A stretch of 64,000 nt of DNA from Caulobacter sp031457805 (GTDB taxonomy: Bacteria > Pseudomonadota > Alphaproteobacteria > Caulobacterales > Caulobacteraceae), in the NCBI RefSeq assembly GCF_031457805.1, contig NZ_JAVDXI010000009.1:76417-140416 (forward strand), written 5' to 3'. A program made the position numbers and the translations under genes. Position 1 is the stretch's first letter; each line of letters begins with the position of its first letter. This document shows positions 43,850-52,704 of this stretch, in pieces. The notes below the pieces were generated by a model. The model did no database searches. It saw only the letters and a list, made by a program, of their open reading frames with translations, and was not told the DNA's origin.

Positions 43850-44557
43850 ATGACGAAACGGACGAGGACCCTCCTGGGTTCCCTGGCCGCTGCCGCCATG
43901 ATCAGCCTTGTGCCGGTGTCCGGCGCGAACGCTGACGGCTACTGGCAGTGCGTACCGTTTGCGCGTCTGATGTCGGGCATCCAGATCTTCGGCGACGCCC
44001 GCACCTGGTGGAGCCAGGCGGCCGGCAAGTACGACACGGGTTCGGCCCCGAAGATCGGTTCGGTCCTTTCCTTCAAGCCCACGGCCCGCATGAACCTTGG
44101 CCATGTGGCGTTCGTCAGCCAGGTGCTGACCGATCGGGTCATCCAGGTCACCCACGCGAACTGGTCCGTCATCGAAGGTGACCGCGGCCAGATTGAGAAG
44201 GACGTGACCGTCGTGGACGTCTCGCCCAACGGCGACTGGACGCAGGTCAAGGTCTGGTACGATCCGATCCGCGATCTTGGCACCACGGTCTATCCGACCA
44301 ACGGCTTCATCTATCAGGACGCCCAGGCGATGAAGATCGCCATGGCCACCAGCAAGATCGCCATGGCGCAGAACGCGGTGGTCTCGGCCGCCAAGTCCGC
44401 CGCCAACCAGGTGGCCGCCTCGGTTCGCGCCTCGCCGCTGGACATCATCACCCAGGCCGCCGATTCGACCGACCGCATTGCAGCCCTGATCGAGGCCGCG
44501 ACCGGCGGCGCCGCCGCGCCCAGCGACACCAGCAACAAGCCGAACGCGCCGCGCTAA
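43850..44557 (+). CDS. Secreted CHAP-domain hydrolase
   Basis: A 235-residue protein with a signal peptide (to about residue 28, GANAD). A CHAP domain follows: Cys34 in GYWQCVPFAR, His near residue 84 in NLGHVAFVSQV, and Asn in VTHANWSV, the likely catalytic triad of an N-acetylmuramoyl amidase or peptidoglycan endopeptidase. The C-terminal part (residues about 155-235) is Ala-rich and helical with no known domain. It acts in the periplasm, probably in wall remodelling. A GGGGAG site precedes the ATG. Confidence 0.9.
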   Translation: MTKRTRTLLGSLAAAAMISLVPVSGANADGYWQCVPFARLMSGIQIFGDARTWWSQAAGKYDTGSAPKIGSVLSFKPTARMNLGHVAFVSQVLTDRVIQVTHANWSVIEGDRGQIEKDVTVVDVSPNGDWTQVKVWYDPIRDLGTTVYPTNGFIYQDAQAMKIAMATSKIAMAQNAVVSAAKSAANQVAASVRASPLDIITQAADSTDRIAALIEAATGGAAAPSDTSNKPNAPR

Positions 44558-44764
44558 GGCGTCGGTTTCCGCCGAAGCTATTCGCCGCTCACGCGTCACA
44601 CCGCGTCTCGCTGACCAGGCGCCCTGACGGTCGCCCCTCCGGAGGCGAGGCGCGTCGGGCGATGCGGCTTTCTGTCGCGATTTGAACTGTTGCTTAAGGC
44701 TGTCGTGGGAGGCTCGGGACTGTTCCCGCGTCATTCCGTCCTCCTTGAGCGTCCGTCCCGCACG

Positions 44765-45988
44765 ATGCCTTCCGTCGCACCGTCACGACCGAGTCTCATC
44801 CGCAACGTGCATCCGTCGGTGGTGCGCGAGGTTCTGGAGGCGCACGCCCGGTATCTGAAGGGGGTTCCCAAGGGCCGGCGTGCGACGCTGCAGTATGTGA
44901 ACCTCAACAACTACGAGTTCGACGGGGCCGATCTATCGGAGGCCGACCTTACCGGCGCCTTGCTGGGTGGCGCGTCCTTGCGCGGCGCCAAGCTGAGCCG
45001 CGCGACGCTTTTTGGAACGGATCTTCGGGATTGCGATCTGCGCGATGCGGACCTCTCGCGGTGCGACATGCGCGGCGCGTGCCTGCGGGGCGCCAATCTT
45101 GGCGGGGCCAACCTGTCCAACTGCGACCTGCGCGAAGGCGTCACGGCGGTGCAGGACGACGAGAAGGGCCTTCGGATCCTGGAACATTCCAAGCGCCCGG
45201 GAGAGTTGGACTACGCCATGCTGCAAGGCGCCAACCTGAACGGCGCCCAGATCTCCGGTGCGTTCGCGCGTCAGGCCGACTTCACCGACGCCGACCTCTC
45301 GAACGTCACGCTGCAAGGATCCCGGCTGACAAACGCCGTAATGGATGGGGCGAACCTGACCGGCGCCATCCTGCACAACGCGGACCTGTCGAGGGTGTCG
45401 CTTCGCCGGGCGGTTCTGACAGGCGCCGACTTGAGCGGCGCGGACTTCACCGGCGCGGATTTGACTGAGGTGCTGCGCGCGCCGCCACCGATCATCTATG
45501 TCGATGATCTGCCCTTGAACGAGGTGCTGGAGGCGCACGAGCTGTTCTGCAAGACCGACGGCCGCGACGGCGCGATCGCACGCGTCGCCGACGTCGACTT
45601 TCGTCCACTGCGCCGCTTGAAGAACCGTCGTCTCAGTGGTCTGTCGGCTCCCAACGCGGTCTTTTTCGGCATGGACCTTGAAGGCGCGCAACTGCAGGGG
45701 GCCAATCTCGCCGGGGCGGATCTTCGCGGGGTGAAGTTGCGCGGCGCCGACCTGCGCGGCGCGCGGCTGGTCGGCGCCCAGCTCTCCAGGGCCGATCTGA
45801 CGGACGCCAAGCTTGGCCCGCTCAGGATCGCAGAGGATCGCGTGATCCGCACAGACCTGACCCGGGCGGCGCTTCGCGGCGCCAATCTGCGCGGGGCCAG
45901 CGCGCAGCGGGCCAGGTTCATTGAGGCTGATCTCGCCGGCGCGCGGCTCGAAGGGGCTGACCTGAGCGGCGCCGAGATGCCGGTCTAG
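44765..45988 (+). CDS. Pentapeptide-repeat protein
   Basis: A 407-residue protein from the ATG at 44765 (a TTG at 44690 is possible but lacks a ribosome site). After an N-terminal helical segment (RNVHPSVVREVLEAHARYLKGVPKGRR) come long runs of A(D/N)LxG pentapeptides, in two blocks (residues about 45-240 and 300-400) split by a non-repeat region (YVDDLPLNEVLEAHELFCKTDGRDG). Such right-handed beta-helices often bind proteins; gyrase inhibition is known for a few. No function can be assigned here. It is rather long for the family. Confidence 0.92.
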   Translation: MPSVAPSRPSLIRNVHPSVVREVLEAHARYLKGVPKGRRATLQYVNLNNYEFDGADLSEADLTGALLGGASLRGAKLSRATLFGTDLRDCDLRDADLSRCDMRGACLRGANLGGANLSNCDLREGVTAVQDDEKGLRILEHSKRPGELDYAMLQGANLNGAQISGAFARQADFTDADLSNVTLQGSRLTNAVMDGANLTGAILHNADLSRVSLRRAVLTGADLSGADFTGADLTEVLRAPPPIIYVDDLPLNEVLEAHELFCKTDGRDGAIARVADVDFRPLRRLKNRRLSGLSAPNAVFFGMDLEGAQLQGANLAGADLRGVKLRGADLRGARLVGAQLSRADLTDAKLGPLRIAEDRVIRTDLTRAALRGANLRGASAQRARFIEADLAGARLEGADLSGAEMPV

Positions 45989-46103
45989 ACCTGGCTTTAG
46001 CGCGGGTCGCTGGCTAGGGGCTCTCAACTTTCAATTTCATCGTCACATCCGCGTCGAGGGCGTTCGCGTATACACGAGGCATGCCTAGAGGAGCCCGCTG
46101 ACC

Positions 46104-46868
46104 ATGACCTCGTTTTCCACGCTCGCTGCAGGCGGCCTGGCGGCCGTGGGCGCCTTCGCGATGGTGACCTCCGCCGCTGCGCAGTCGCGCGCGCCGGATC
46201 GCGCCGTGATCGGGATCGCTGCGGTCTATGCGCCCGCTTATCAGGGCGCGGACGACTATCGGCTGATGCCGTTCCCGGTGATCGACGTCACCTATGGCCG
46301 GTTCTTCGCCAGCGGGCGCAAGGGCGTCGGCTATACCGTCATCGACGGATCGCCGGTGAAGGTCAGCGCGGGCGCCACCTATGTCCCGGGCTATCGTCGA
46401 CGCGACGTCCCAACCGGTGTTGGGCGTCTGGACGGCGGCGCCGGGCTGCGTGTCGCGGCGGACATGCGACTGGGCGAGGTGCTGGCCACGGTGAGCGCGA
46501 CCAAGGTGGTTTCCGGCGACGTCGACGGGGCTCTGGTGGACGCCAGCCTGGCCTATCCGATCCGGGTCTCTGATCGCCTGAGCCTGACGCCCAGCGTTTC
46601 GACGACCTGGGCCGACAGCCAGTACAACCGCGCCTATTTCGGGATCAGCGCCGCCCAGGCCGCAACCTCGAAGCTGCCGGTCTACCGTCCCGGCGGCGGC
46701 GTCAAGGACGTCTCCATGTCGTTGAGCGCCAACTACCGCCTGAACGACAAGATCAGCCTGGGCGCGACCACCAGCCTCAGCCGCCTGACCGGCGATGCGC
46801 GCAAAAGCCCCCTCGTCGTGAAGGCCACCCAGCCCTCGGCGGTGCTCTCGGTGGCCTACCGCTTCTAG
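46104..46868 (+). CDS. MipA/OmpV-family outer-membrane protein
   Basis: A 254-residue protein with a signal peptide (ending SAAAQ near residue 27) and a small beta-barrel pattern. The MipA-type start VIGIAAVYAPAYQGADDYRLMPFPVIDVTYGRFFAS and the last strand with terminal Phe (SAVLSVAYRF) are seen. The family is linked to MltA-interacting scaffolding or osmotic and antimicrobial responses, without a fixed biochemical role. A GAGGAG ribosome site is eight bases before the ATG. It has its own upstream gap. Confidence 0.88.
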   Translation: MTSFSTLAAGGLAAVGAFAMVTSAAAQSRAPDRAVIGIAAVYAPAYQGADDYRLMPFPVIDVTYGRFFASGRKGVGYTVIDGSPVKVSAGATYVPGYRRRDVPTGVGRLDGGAGLRVAADMRLGEVLATVSATKVVSGDVDGALVDASLAYPIRVSDRLSLTPSVSTTWADSQYNRAYFGISAAQAATSKLPVYRPGGGVKDVSMSLSANYRLNDKISLGATTSLSRLTGDARKSPLVVKATQPSAVLSVAYRF

Positions 46869-46985
46869 TCCTATGCTGGGGGCGGGCCGGCCCCCCGCAG
46901 CTAGTGATCCGGGCATAATTTCGCGCTGAGTCTTGCGGTGCGCATTAACCTTGGTGTTGATGCACGCGAACCGTAGGAGTCTTTG

Positions 46986-48404
46986 ATGTCGCGTTTGTCC
47001 TGGATGATCGCCGCCGGCGCCTTGGCGCTGGCCGGCCTCAGCGGAGCTGCTCACGCCGCAGCGCCGCAGTTCAAGCCGTCGGCTTGCAAGGGCGACTACA
47101 AGGACGCCGCGCGGCAGGTGCGGTGCGGGACTCTTATTGTCGACGAGACGCGCGGCGACCCGAAGAGCCGCCGGATCGACGTCGCCGTGGCCATCGTCAA
47201 GGCCAGCGAGCCCAAGGCCGGCCAGCCGCCGGTCGTCTATCTGCACGGCGGGCCCGGCGGCTCGGCGGTCGGCGGCCTGCCGCGCATGCTCAAGAGCAAG
47301 GCGGCGCTGGAGTATGTCGCCGTCGACCAGGACTGGATCTTCATCGACCAGCGGGGCGGCGGGCAGTCCAAGCCGAACCTGGACTGTCCGGGCGCGAACC
47401 TCACCGACGCGGGCCCGCCCAGCGATAAGGACGCCCAGGCCATCGTTGCGTGCATGAAGGCGTTCCAGGCCCAGGGCGTGAACCTGTCGCGATACAACGC
47501 CGTCGAGGTCGCCAAGGACGTCCAGGACCTGCGCAAGCTTCTGAAGCTGCCGCTGATCGACCTCTACGGCGGCTCGTATGGCACGCGCATCGAGGCGGCG
47601 ATCCAGGCGCATACGCCGCAAGGCGTTCGAGCGGTGGTCCAGGACTCGCCCTGGCCGCCTGAGGCCGATTGGACGGTCGGCGGTCCGGCGATGGTCTCGG
47701 GCTCGATCGATATCGTCATGGCCAAGTGCGCGCAGGTCGCCGAGTGCGCCAAGCGCTATCCGGACCTGAAGGCCAAGCTGGCCGTCGTGGCCGAGCGCTG
47801 GCTGGCTGGGCCCCAGACGATCAACGGCAAGACCTACACGGCCGACGACCTCGGCGGCTATCTGATGGACGCCAGCTACTTCACCGCCAGCGTCCTGCCG
47901 CGTGACCTCTGGAAGATCATCGAGGGTGACATCTCGCCGGTGGCCGAGTTCGTCGAGAGCCGTGACTACTACAGCGAGGGTCAGTTCATGACCCATCTGT
48001 GCAAGGAGGAAATCCCCTTCGAGGCCCGCGCCGCCGTGGCGGACGGGACCGAAAAGGATCCTGTCGCCCGCCTGATGGTCGCCTCGATGCAGCGCATCCA
48101 CGACGTCTGCGCCGGCCTGGATTTCGGGCCGATCTCCAAACTGGAGCAGGCGCCGGTCAAGACCGCCATCCCGACCCTGTTCCTGGCCGCCGAGATCGAC
48201 CCCGGCTGCCCGCCTGAACTGACCCGCGCCGCCGCCAAGGGGTATCAGGGTTCGCAGGTCGTGATCGTGACCAACGCCACCCACGGCGTCAGCCGTCATC
48301 CGTGCGCCCGCAAGATGATCCGCAGCTTCTTCCAGGATCCGACCAAGCCGGTGGACCGCAGCTGCCTGCCGGCGGCGGATACGCCGATGACATTCGTTTA
48401 CTGA
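46986..48404 (+). CDS. Secreted alpha/beta hydrolase, tricorn-interacting-peptidase (TAP) type
   Basis: A 472-residue hydrolase with a signal peptide (ending SGAAHAA). The oxyanion-hole region YLHGGPGGSAVGG, the nucleophile elbow LYGGSYGTRIEA, a late Asp in AAEIDPGCPPE, and the catalytic His in VIVTNATHGVSRHPC form the triad, as in TAP/proline-iminopeptidase-like enzymes. It probably cleaves N-terminal residues from peptides in the periplasm or outside the cell. AGGAG six bases upstream supports the ATG at 46986. The GC hairpin just before (near 46876) may end the preceding gene. Confidence 0.92.
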   Translation: MSRLSWMIAAGALALAGLSGAAHAAAPQFKPSACKGDYKDAARQVRCGTLIVDETRGDPKSRRIDVAVAIVKASEPKAGQPPVVYLHGGPGGSAVGGLPRMLKSKAALEYVAVDQDWIFIDQRGGGQSKPNLDCPGANLTDAGPPSDKDAQAIVACMKAFQAQGVNLSRYNAVEVAKDVQDLRKLLKLPLIDLYGGSYGTRIEAAIQAHTPQGVRAVVQDSPWPPEADWTVGGPAMVSGSIDIVMAKCAQVAECAKRYPDLKAKLAVVAERWLAGPQTINGKTYTADDLGGYLMDASYFTASVLPRDLWKIIEGDISPVAEFVESRDYYSEGQFMTHLCKEEIPFEARAAVADGTEKDPVARLMVASMQRIHDVCAGLDFGPISKLEQAPVKTAIPTLFLAAEIDPGCPPELTRAAAKGYQGSQVVIVTNATHGVSRHPCARKMIRSFFQDPTKPVDRSCLPAADTPMTFVY

Positions 48405-48470
48405 TGGGATGAACGCCGCTTGACGTGAGCGCGTCGCGAGCGCATCCTGAGGTTGAGTTGGAGGCGTGCG

Positions 48471-48881
48471 ATGCGAGTGATGCTGTTGGCGGCCATTCTG
48501 GTGGCCGGGTCTTTCGCCCACGCCCTAGCGCAGGACAGCGGGCCTCTGCCCGAGGTCAGCGAGTCTCCGATCGGCTATCCGTCGGTCGCCGCCGCGCTGG
48601 CGGATCTGCAGACGCGGTCGGACGTCCAGACGTCTGTCCAGGGAGGCTGGACGATCATTATCCAAGCGCAGCCGCGCACGCTGTGGTCGTTCCCAGACGC
48701 CAAGCACCCCGCCTATCCGGCCGCCGTCCGCCGAGAGGTCGTCACCGGGCCGGGCGGCAAGGTCTATGTGAAGATGCAGGTGCTCTGCGAAGCGTCGAAG
48801 CTGGCCTGCGACGACCTGGTTCGGTCCCTCCAGGCGATGAACAAGGAAATCGGCGCCCCCAGGAAGCGCCGATCCTCCTGA
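48471..48881 (+). CDS. Small secreted hypothetical protein
   Basis: A 136-residue protein with a signal peptide (MRVMLLAAILVAGSFAHALAQ). A GGAGG site six bases upstream fixes the ATG. The mature part contains a WTIIIQAQPRTLWSFPDAKHPAYPAAVRREVV segment and two Cys (CEASKLAC), which could form a disulphide. It lies downstream of the TAP-like hydrolase and may be in the same transcript. No family is recognised. Confidence 0.8.
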   Translation: MRVMLLAAILVAGSFAHALAQDSGPLPEVSESPIGYPSVAAALADLQTRSDVQTSVQGGWTIIIQAQPRTLWSFPDAKHPAYPAAVRREVVTGPGGKVYVKMQVLCEASKLACDDLVRSLQAMNKEIGAPRKRRSS

Positions 48882-48882
48882 A

Positions 48883-49743
48883 CTACATCTTCTTCTTCAG
48901 CGGCAGCAGGTCCGGATAGACCGCGTCGCGCTTCTGGGCCTTCGCCGTGAAGGCCTCGGCCATGTGCGGACCCGAGAACATGCCCGTCTGCCAGGTGGCG
49001 ATGTAGTCCAAGCCGTCGGCGATCGTGTGGTCGCGGGCGTAGTTGATCATCACCTTGCTGCCGGCCACGGCCAGCGGCGACTTCTCGGCGATCTCGCGGG
49101 CGGTGGCCAGGGCGTGGGCGACGACTTCCTCGTGGGTGTCGAACACCTCGTTGACGAGACCGATGTCGCGGGCCCGTTGGGCCGGCAGGCGGCGACCCGT
49201 ATAGGCCAGCTCGCGCACCCAACCCTCGGGGATCAGCTTGCAAAGGCGCGGGAAGGTGCCGACATCGGCGGTCATGCCGATGTTGATCTCCTGGATCGAG
49301 AAGAAGGCGTCGGTGGTGGCGTAGCGGATGTCGCAGGCGCTGATGAAATCGACCGCCCCACCGATGCAACCGCCCTGGATCGCGACGATCACCGGCATCC
49401 GCGCCTTGTCCAGACAGCTGAAGGTGTCCTGCAGGTGATGGACGAAGCGGCGGAAGCTCTCGGCCGCCACCCAACGGTCGGCTTCGTTGCGGACCGTGAC
49501 GCCCTCGTCGTCGGTGAACACCGACAGGTCCATGCCGGCGCTGAAATGCCTACCGGTCGAGGAAATGACGATGCAGCGCGCCCGCGCATTGTCATCAATA
49601 TCTTTTACAATCGCGGGAAGCTCATTCCAGAACGGCCGTGTCATGGTGTTCATGGCTTCGGGGCGCTTCAACTGGATGTGCGCGACGCCAGCCTCGATCT
49701 CGACCTTGAAACAGCTATAGTTCGCCTGATCCTGGTTGCTCAT
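48883..49743 (-). CDS. Delta3,5-delta2,4-dienoyl-CoA isomerase-like crotonase
   Basis: A 286-residue crotonase. The oxyanion-hole segment SSTGRHFSAGMDLSVF and the active-site region IQGGCIGGAVDFISACDIRYATTDAFFSIQEINIGMTADVGTFPRL match the dienoyl-CoA isomerase group: Asp in ACDIRY, Glu in QEINIG and Asp in TADVGT align with its acid/base residues. It would shift double bonds of dienoyl-CoA intermediates during unsaturated fatty acid beta-oxidation in the cytoplasm. The ATG at 49743 has a GGGAGG site. It converges with the preceding small gene. Confidence 0.9.
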   Translation of the reverse strand: MSNQDQANYSCFKVEIEAGVAHIQLKRPEAMNTMTRPFWNELPAIVKDIDDNARARCIVISSTGRHFSAGMDLSVFTDDEGVTVRNEADRWVAAESFRRFVHHLQDTFSCLDKARMPVIVAIQGGCIGGAVDFISACDIRYATTDAFFSIQEINIGMTADVGTFPRLCKLIPEGWVRELAYTGRRLPAQRARDIGLVNEVFDTHEEVVAHALATAREIAEKSPLAVAGSKVMINYARDHTIADGLDYIATWQTGMFSGPHMAEAFTAKAQKRDAVYPDLLPLKKKM

Positions 49744-49825
49744 GCCGGCCTCCCTTATGTCGTCCGCGACTATCGGACGGGGGGAGGGCGGCGACAACAC
49801 TGACCCTACGGAAAAGGGAAACGAC

Positions 49826-50623
49826 ATGACGACGCGCAAGACCCCCGCCACCGCCCTGGCTATCGCCGCCGTCCTGGGCGCCAGCCTGACGGTCGCGCCA
49901 GCTCCGGTGCTGGCCCAGCAATCCAAGCCGCTCGGCGGCATCTTCGGCTGCGAAGGCTCCGGCAAGAAGCAGGAAGGCGGCGCCCTGATCGGCGCGGCCG
50001 CCGGCGCGCTGCTGGGCAGCAAGGTCTCCAAGAACGAAAAGACCCTGGGCGCGCTGGTCGGCGCCGCGGCCGGCGCGGCGGCGGGCGCCTATATCGGCTG
50101 CCGCATGCAGTCGACCGACGCCGCCCTGGCCGAGCAGGCCACCAAGAAGGCGCTGGAGACGGGTGTCGCCCAGACCTGGAGCAACAGCCGCACCGGCAAT
50201 TCGGGCCGGATCAACGTGGTCTCGTCCAGCTACGGGCCGCCGATCGACGGCCGCAACATCCGCTACGCCCAGGGCGTGCAGACCCTGCCAACCCTGGCCG
50301 CGACCGCCGGCGCCTACACCGCCGCGTCGACGGTGAACCTGCGTGCGGGTCCCTCGACCAAGACCGCCGTGGTCGGCAAGCTTGCGGCGGGCGAGACCTT
50401 TGACGCCATCGGCCAGGCGCCGACGGGCGGCTGGGTGCTGGTCGGTCGCAGCGGCTTTGGCGTCGGCTATGCGGCCGCCTCGCTGGTGCGTCCCAACGGC
50501 CAGATGGCGGCCAGCTGCCGCGTGATCGACGCTGCGGTTTCGGGCGGCGGCCAGGCGACCTCGACCCAGCGCTACAGCGCTTGCCGCGACAATCGCGGCG
50601 AGTGGCAGCTGACCCAGGCCTAA
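49826..50623 (+). CDS. Secreted glycine-zipper and SH3-like domain protein
   Basis: A 265-residue exported protein with a signal peptide (to about residue 30, VLAQQ). A glycine-zipper segment follows (GGALIGAAAGALLGSKVSKNEKTLGALVGAAAGAAAGAYIG, residues about 50-92), of the kind that inserts or packs at the outer membrane. Further on an SH3-type domain (STVNLRAGPSTKTAVVGKLAAGETFDAIGQ, near 170-200) may bind peptidoglycan. Together they suggest an outer-membrane/wall-associated protein. It starts 82 bases from the divergent dienoyl-CoA isomerase gene. Confidence 0.88.
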   Translation: MTTRKTPATALAIAAVLGASLTVAPAPVLAQQSKPLGGIFGCEGSGKKQEGGALIGAAAGALLGSKVSKNEKTLGALVGAAAGAAAGAYIGCRMQSTDAALAEQATKKALETGVAQTWSNSRTGNSGRINVVSSSYGPPIDGRNIRYAQGVQTLPTLAATAGAYTAASTVNLRAGPSTKTAVVGKLAAGETFDAIGQAPTGGWVLVGRSGFGVGYAAASLVRPNGQMAASCRVIDAAVSGGGQATSTQRYSACRDNRGEWQLTQA

Positions 50624-50662
50624 CGCTTCACAGAGTCGCTTTCCGCCAATGGCGGTTGAGAG

Positions 50663-50699
50663 GGGATCGTTCGTCTGGCTTAGACGGGCGATCCCTTTT
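50663..50699 (+). terminator. Terminator after the SH3 gene
   Basis: A long stem, GGGGATCG...CGATCCC with inner TCGTCT/AGACGG pairing, is followed by TTTTG, 40 bases beyond the stop codon at 50623. Confidence 0.85.
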
Positions 50700-50823
50700 G
50701 TCGTTGTGCGCCCGGCCGCTCGGGGCGCGGGCGCGGCGCCAATCGTCACGCCATGCTGAGCTGCATGGACGCGGCGGCGGGAGACGCCTACCTTACGGCT
50801 GATTACTTTGAGGGAGCCACGCC

Positions 50824-51714
50824 ATGGACGCGGCCGTTTTTCGCGAACCTCGCCGACGTGTCGTGGCCGTGCCCGGCGGCGAGATCGCCGCCCTGGAGTT
50901 TGGTCCCGAGGATCGGGCGATCGACATCGTCTTCGTGCACGCCAACGGCTTCAACGCCCAGACCTACCGGACGCTCCTGTCGCCGCTGGCGGCAGGTCTG
51001 CGGATTCTGGCGATCGACCAGCGCGGTCACGGCGCGACGAGTCTGCCGGCCGATCCTAGGGGCCGGCGCTCGTGGCGGGATTTGCGGGACGACCTCGTCG
51101 GTTTGCTGGACGCCTTGGACGGGCCGCCGGTCGTGCTGGCGGGTCACTCGATGGGCGGCACCGTCAGCCTGCTGGCCGCCGCCGAGCGCGCTGAACGGGT
51201 CAAGGGCCTGCTGCTGCTGGACCCGGTCATCATGCCCTGGCTGGCCAACCTCTACGCCAAAGCCCCCTGGACCTCCGGCCGAGGCTTCCTGCAGTTACCG
51301 ATCGCCCAGGCGGCGATGAAGCGGCGCGAGGTGTTCGACAACCGAGAGGCGGTGTTCGCCGGCTACAAGGGACGCGGCGCCTTCAAGACCTGGCCTGAAA
51401 CCATGCTGGCCGACTATGTGGCCGGTGGGGTTGTCGACGCCCCGGATGGCAAGGTCCGCCTGGCTTGCGCGCCGGCCTGGGAGGCCTCGAACTACGCGGC
51501 CCAGGCGCATGATCCCTGGCGCGCGGTCCGACGTGTGACCGCGCCTGTGAGAATTCTCAAGGCGCAGAAGCACTCCACCTGCCGCGCAGGCGACGGCTTC
51601 GGGCGCCGGGGCCGCAACGTGCGGATCGAGACGGTCGAAGGCACGAGTCACTTCCTGCCCATGGAGCGCCCGGACCTGGTGCGCGACGCCCTTTTTGAGA
51701 TGGCGACGGCTTAA
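50824..51714 (+). CDS. Alpha/beta hydrolase
   Basis: A 296-residue cytoplasmic hydrolase. The oxyanion-hole segment FVHANGFNAQTYR, the nucleophile elbow VVLAGHSMGGTVSLLAA (Ser near residue 112), and a late His in VEGTSHFLPMERPDLV form the triad pattern of esterases and related enzymes. No signal peptide. A GAGGGAG site nine bases before the ATG at 50824 supports the start. Its stop codon overlaps the stop of the convergent thioesterase gene. The substrate is not predictable. Confidence 0.92.
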   Translation: MDAAVFREPRRRVVAVPGGEIAALEFGPEDRAIDIVFVHANGFNAQTYRTLLSPLAAGLRILAIDQRGHGATSLPADPRGRRSWRDLRDDLVGLLDALDGPPVVLAGHSMGGTVSLLAAAERAERVKGLLLLDPVIMPWLANLYAKAPWTSGRGFLQLPIAQAAMKRREVFDNREAVFAGYKGRGAFKTWPETMLADYVAGGVVDAPDGKVRLACAPAWEASNYAAQAHDPWRAVRRVTAPVRILKAQKHSTCRAGDGFGRRGRNVRIETVEGTSHFLPMERPDLVRDALFEMATA

Positions 51715-52655
51715 AGCGCCAGTCCCTTGACCTCATGGGCGGCCAGCGCCGCCCGGGCCGCGTCGCTGACCGGCACCACCTTGCGGGCGTCAAGATCGAA
51801 GGTGATGGCCACCGCCTCGGAGGTCCCCCAAGGCTCGCCCGTGGCGGGGTCCAACATCCAGTGGACGACGCGCATTGTCCGGGCGTCGGTTCCCAGGAGG
51901 CCCGAACGGATCTCGATCCGATCGCCGGCCCGCGGCCAGGCCAGATGCACGATCCGGTACTCCAGAACCGCGCCGCCCATCCGTTGAGGCTTGTGCTCGG
52001 CGTGCTCGACCACGACGTCGCGGAAGGGATGGATGAACGTGCCGATGCCGTCCGACACCCGGCCGATGAACTGTTCGGTCCGCATCCTTCCGAACACGTC
52101 ACAGTCCGATGGCAGGAGGCCGCCAAGGCCGATCCGCGCCAGACCCAGGGCGTCGGCGCGCGCGAGGCTGGCCGTGGGCGTGAACGACGACAGGTCGATG
52201 CTGCGGGCCTGGGCGCGTTCGGGAACAGCGATCTTCAGCGCCTCGGCGCGCTCGCGCGCGATCTTGGGCCAGGGGAAGGGCTGGCCGTCCCGCGGCGTGG
52301 CGTGGACGACGGTGGTCTGGAACGTGGCCGCCAGTTCGCCGGAGGCCGGGTGGATCAGCAGTTGCAGGATCCGCGCCTCGGTCTCGCTCATCTCGATGAC
52401 CCCGCCCAGCATGTAGAGCGGGGCGCCGGCGTGGGCCTCGCGCAGGAAGCGGATGTGCTGTTCCTTGACCAGCAGGGTCGCATTGGCGTGGGGCGAGAAG
52501 GCGTGGGGTAGGCCCAGTTCGGCGGCCATGCCGATCAGCCCCTCCTGGGCGCGGACGACGTAGTGGCGCACGTTCATGTGCCCCATCTCGTCGCAGTCCC
52601 AGGTGTTCACGCCGCCGCGCCAGATCTCGACGCCGGGAAGGGACTGGGCGGTCAT
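51711..52655 (-). CDS. Acyl-CoA thioesterase, double-hotdog type
   Basis: A 314-residue protein with two hotdog domains. The first carries the 4HBT-type signature GGVNTWDCDEMGHMNVRHYVVRAQEG, containing the catalytic Asp and GHMN; the second (from about residue 170, GLLPSDCDVFGRMRTEQFIGRV) is divergent but keeps the DxFGRM variant. It should hydrolyse acyl-CoA thioesters. The ATG at 52655 follows an inverted repeat that begins eight bases upstream. The dienoyl-CoA isomerase nearby hints at fatty-acid metabolism. Confidence 0.88.
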   Translation of the reverse strand: MTAQSLPGVEIWRGGVNTWDCDEMGHMNVRHYVVRAQEGLIGMAAELGLPHAFSPHANATLLVKEQHIRFLREAHAGAPLYMLGGVIEMSETEARILQLLIHPASGELAATFQTTVVHATPRDGQPFPWPKIARERAEALKIAVPERAQARSIDLSSFTPTASLARADALGLARIGLGGLLPSDCDVFGRMRTEQFIGRVSDGIGTFIHPFRDVVVEHAEHKPQRMGGAVLEYRIVHLAWPRAGDRIEIRSGLLGTDARTMRVVHWMLDPATGEPWGTSEAVAITFDLDARKVVPVSDAARAALAAHEVKGLAL

Positions 52656-52662
52656 GAGGACT

Positions 52663-52689
52663 CTCGAACGAATGGAACGGTCGTTCGAG
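52663..52689. promoter_or_regulatory. Operator-like inverted repeat before the thioesterase gene
   Basis: Nine-base perfect arms CTCGAACGA and TCGTTCGAG flank nine bases, and an inner GAACG-GT-CGTTC palindrome overlaps the right arm. It ends eight bases before the ATG on the minus strand. TetR/FadR-type regulators of fatty-acid genes bind sequences of this form; the regulator is unknown. Confidence 0.55.
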
Positions 52690-52704
52690 TCTAGCGGGGT
52701 TGCG

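Noticed and set aside
46014..48521. Minus-strand frame of over 800 codons opposite the MipA-like and TAP-like genes
   Set aside because: It spans two real plus-strand genes and the gap between them; composition is that of a shadow frame.
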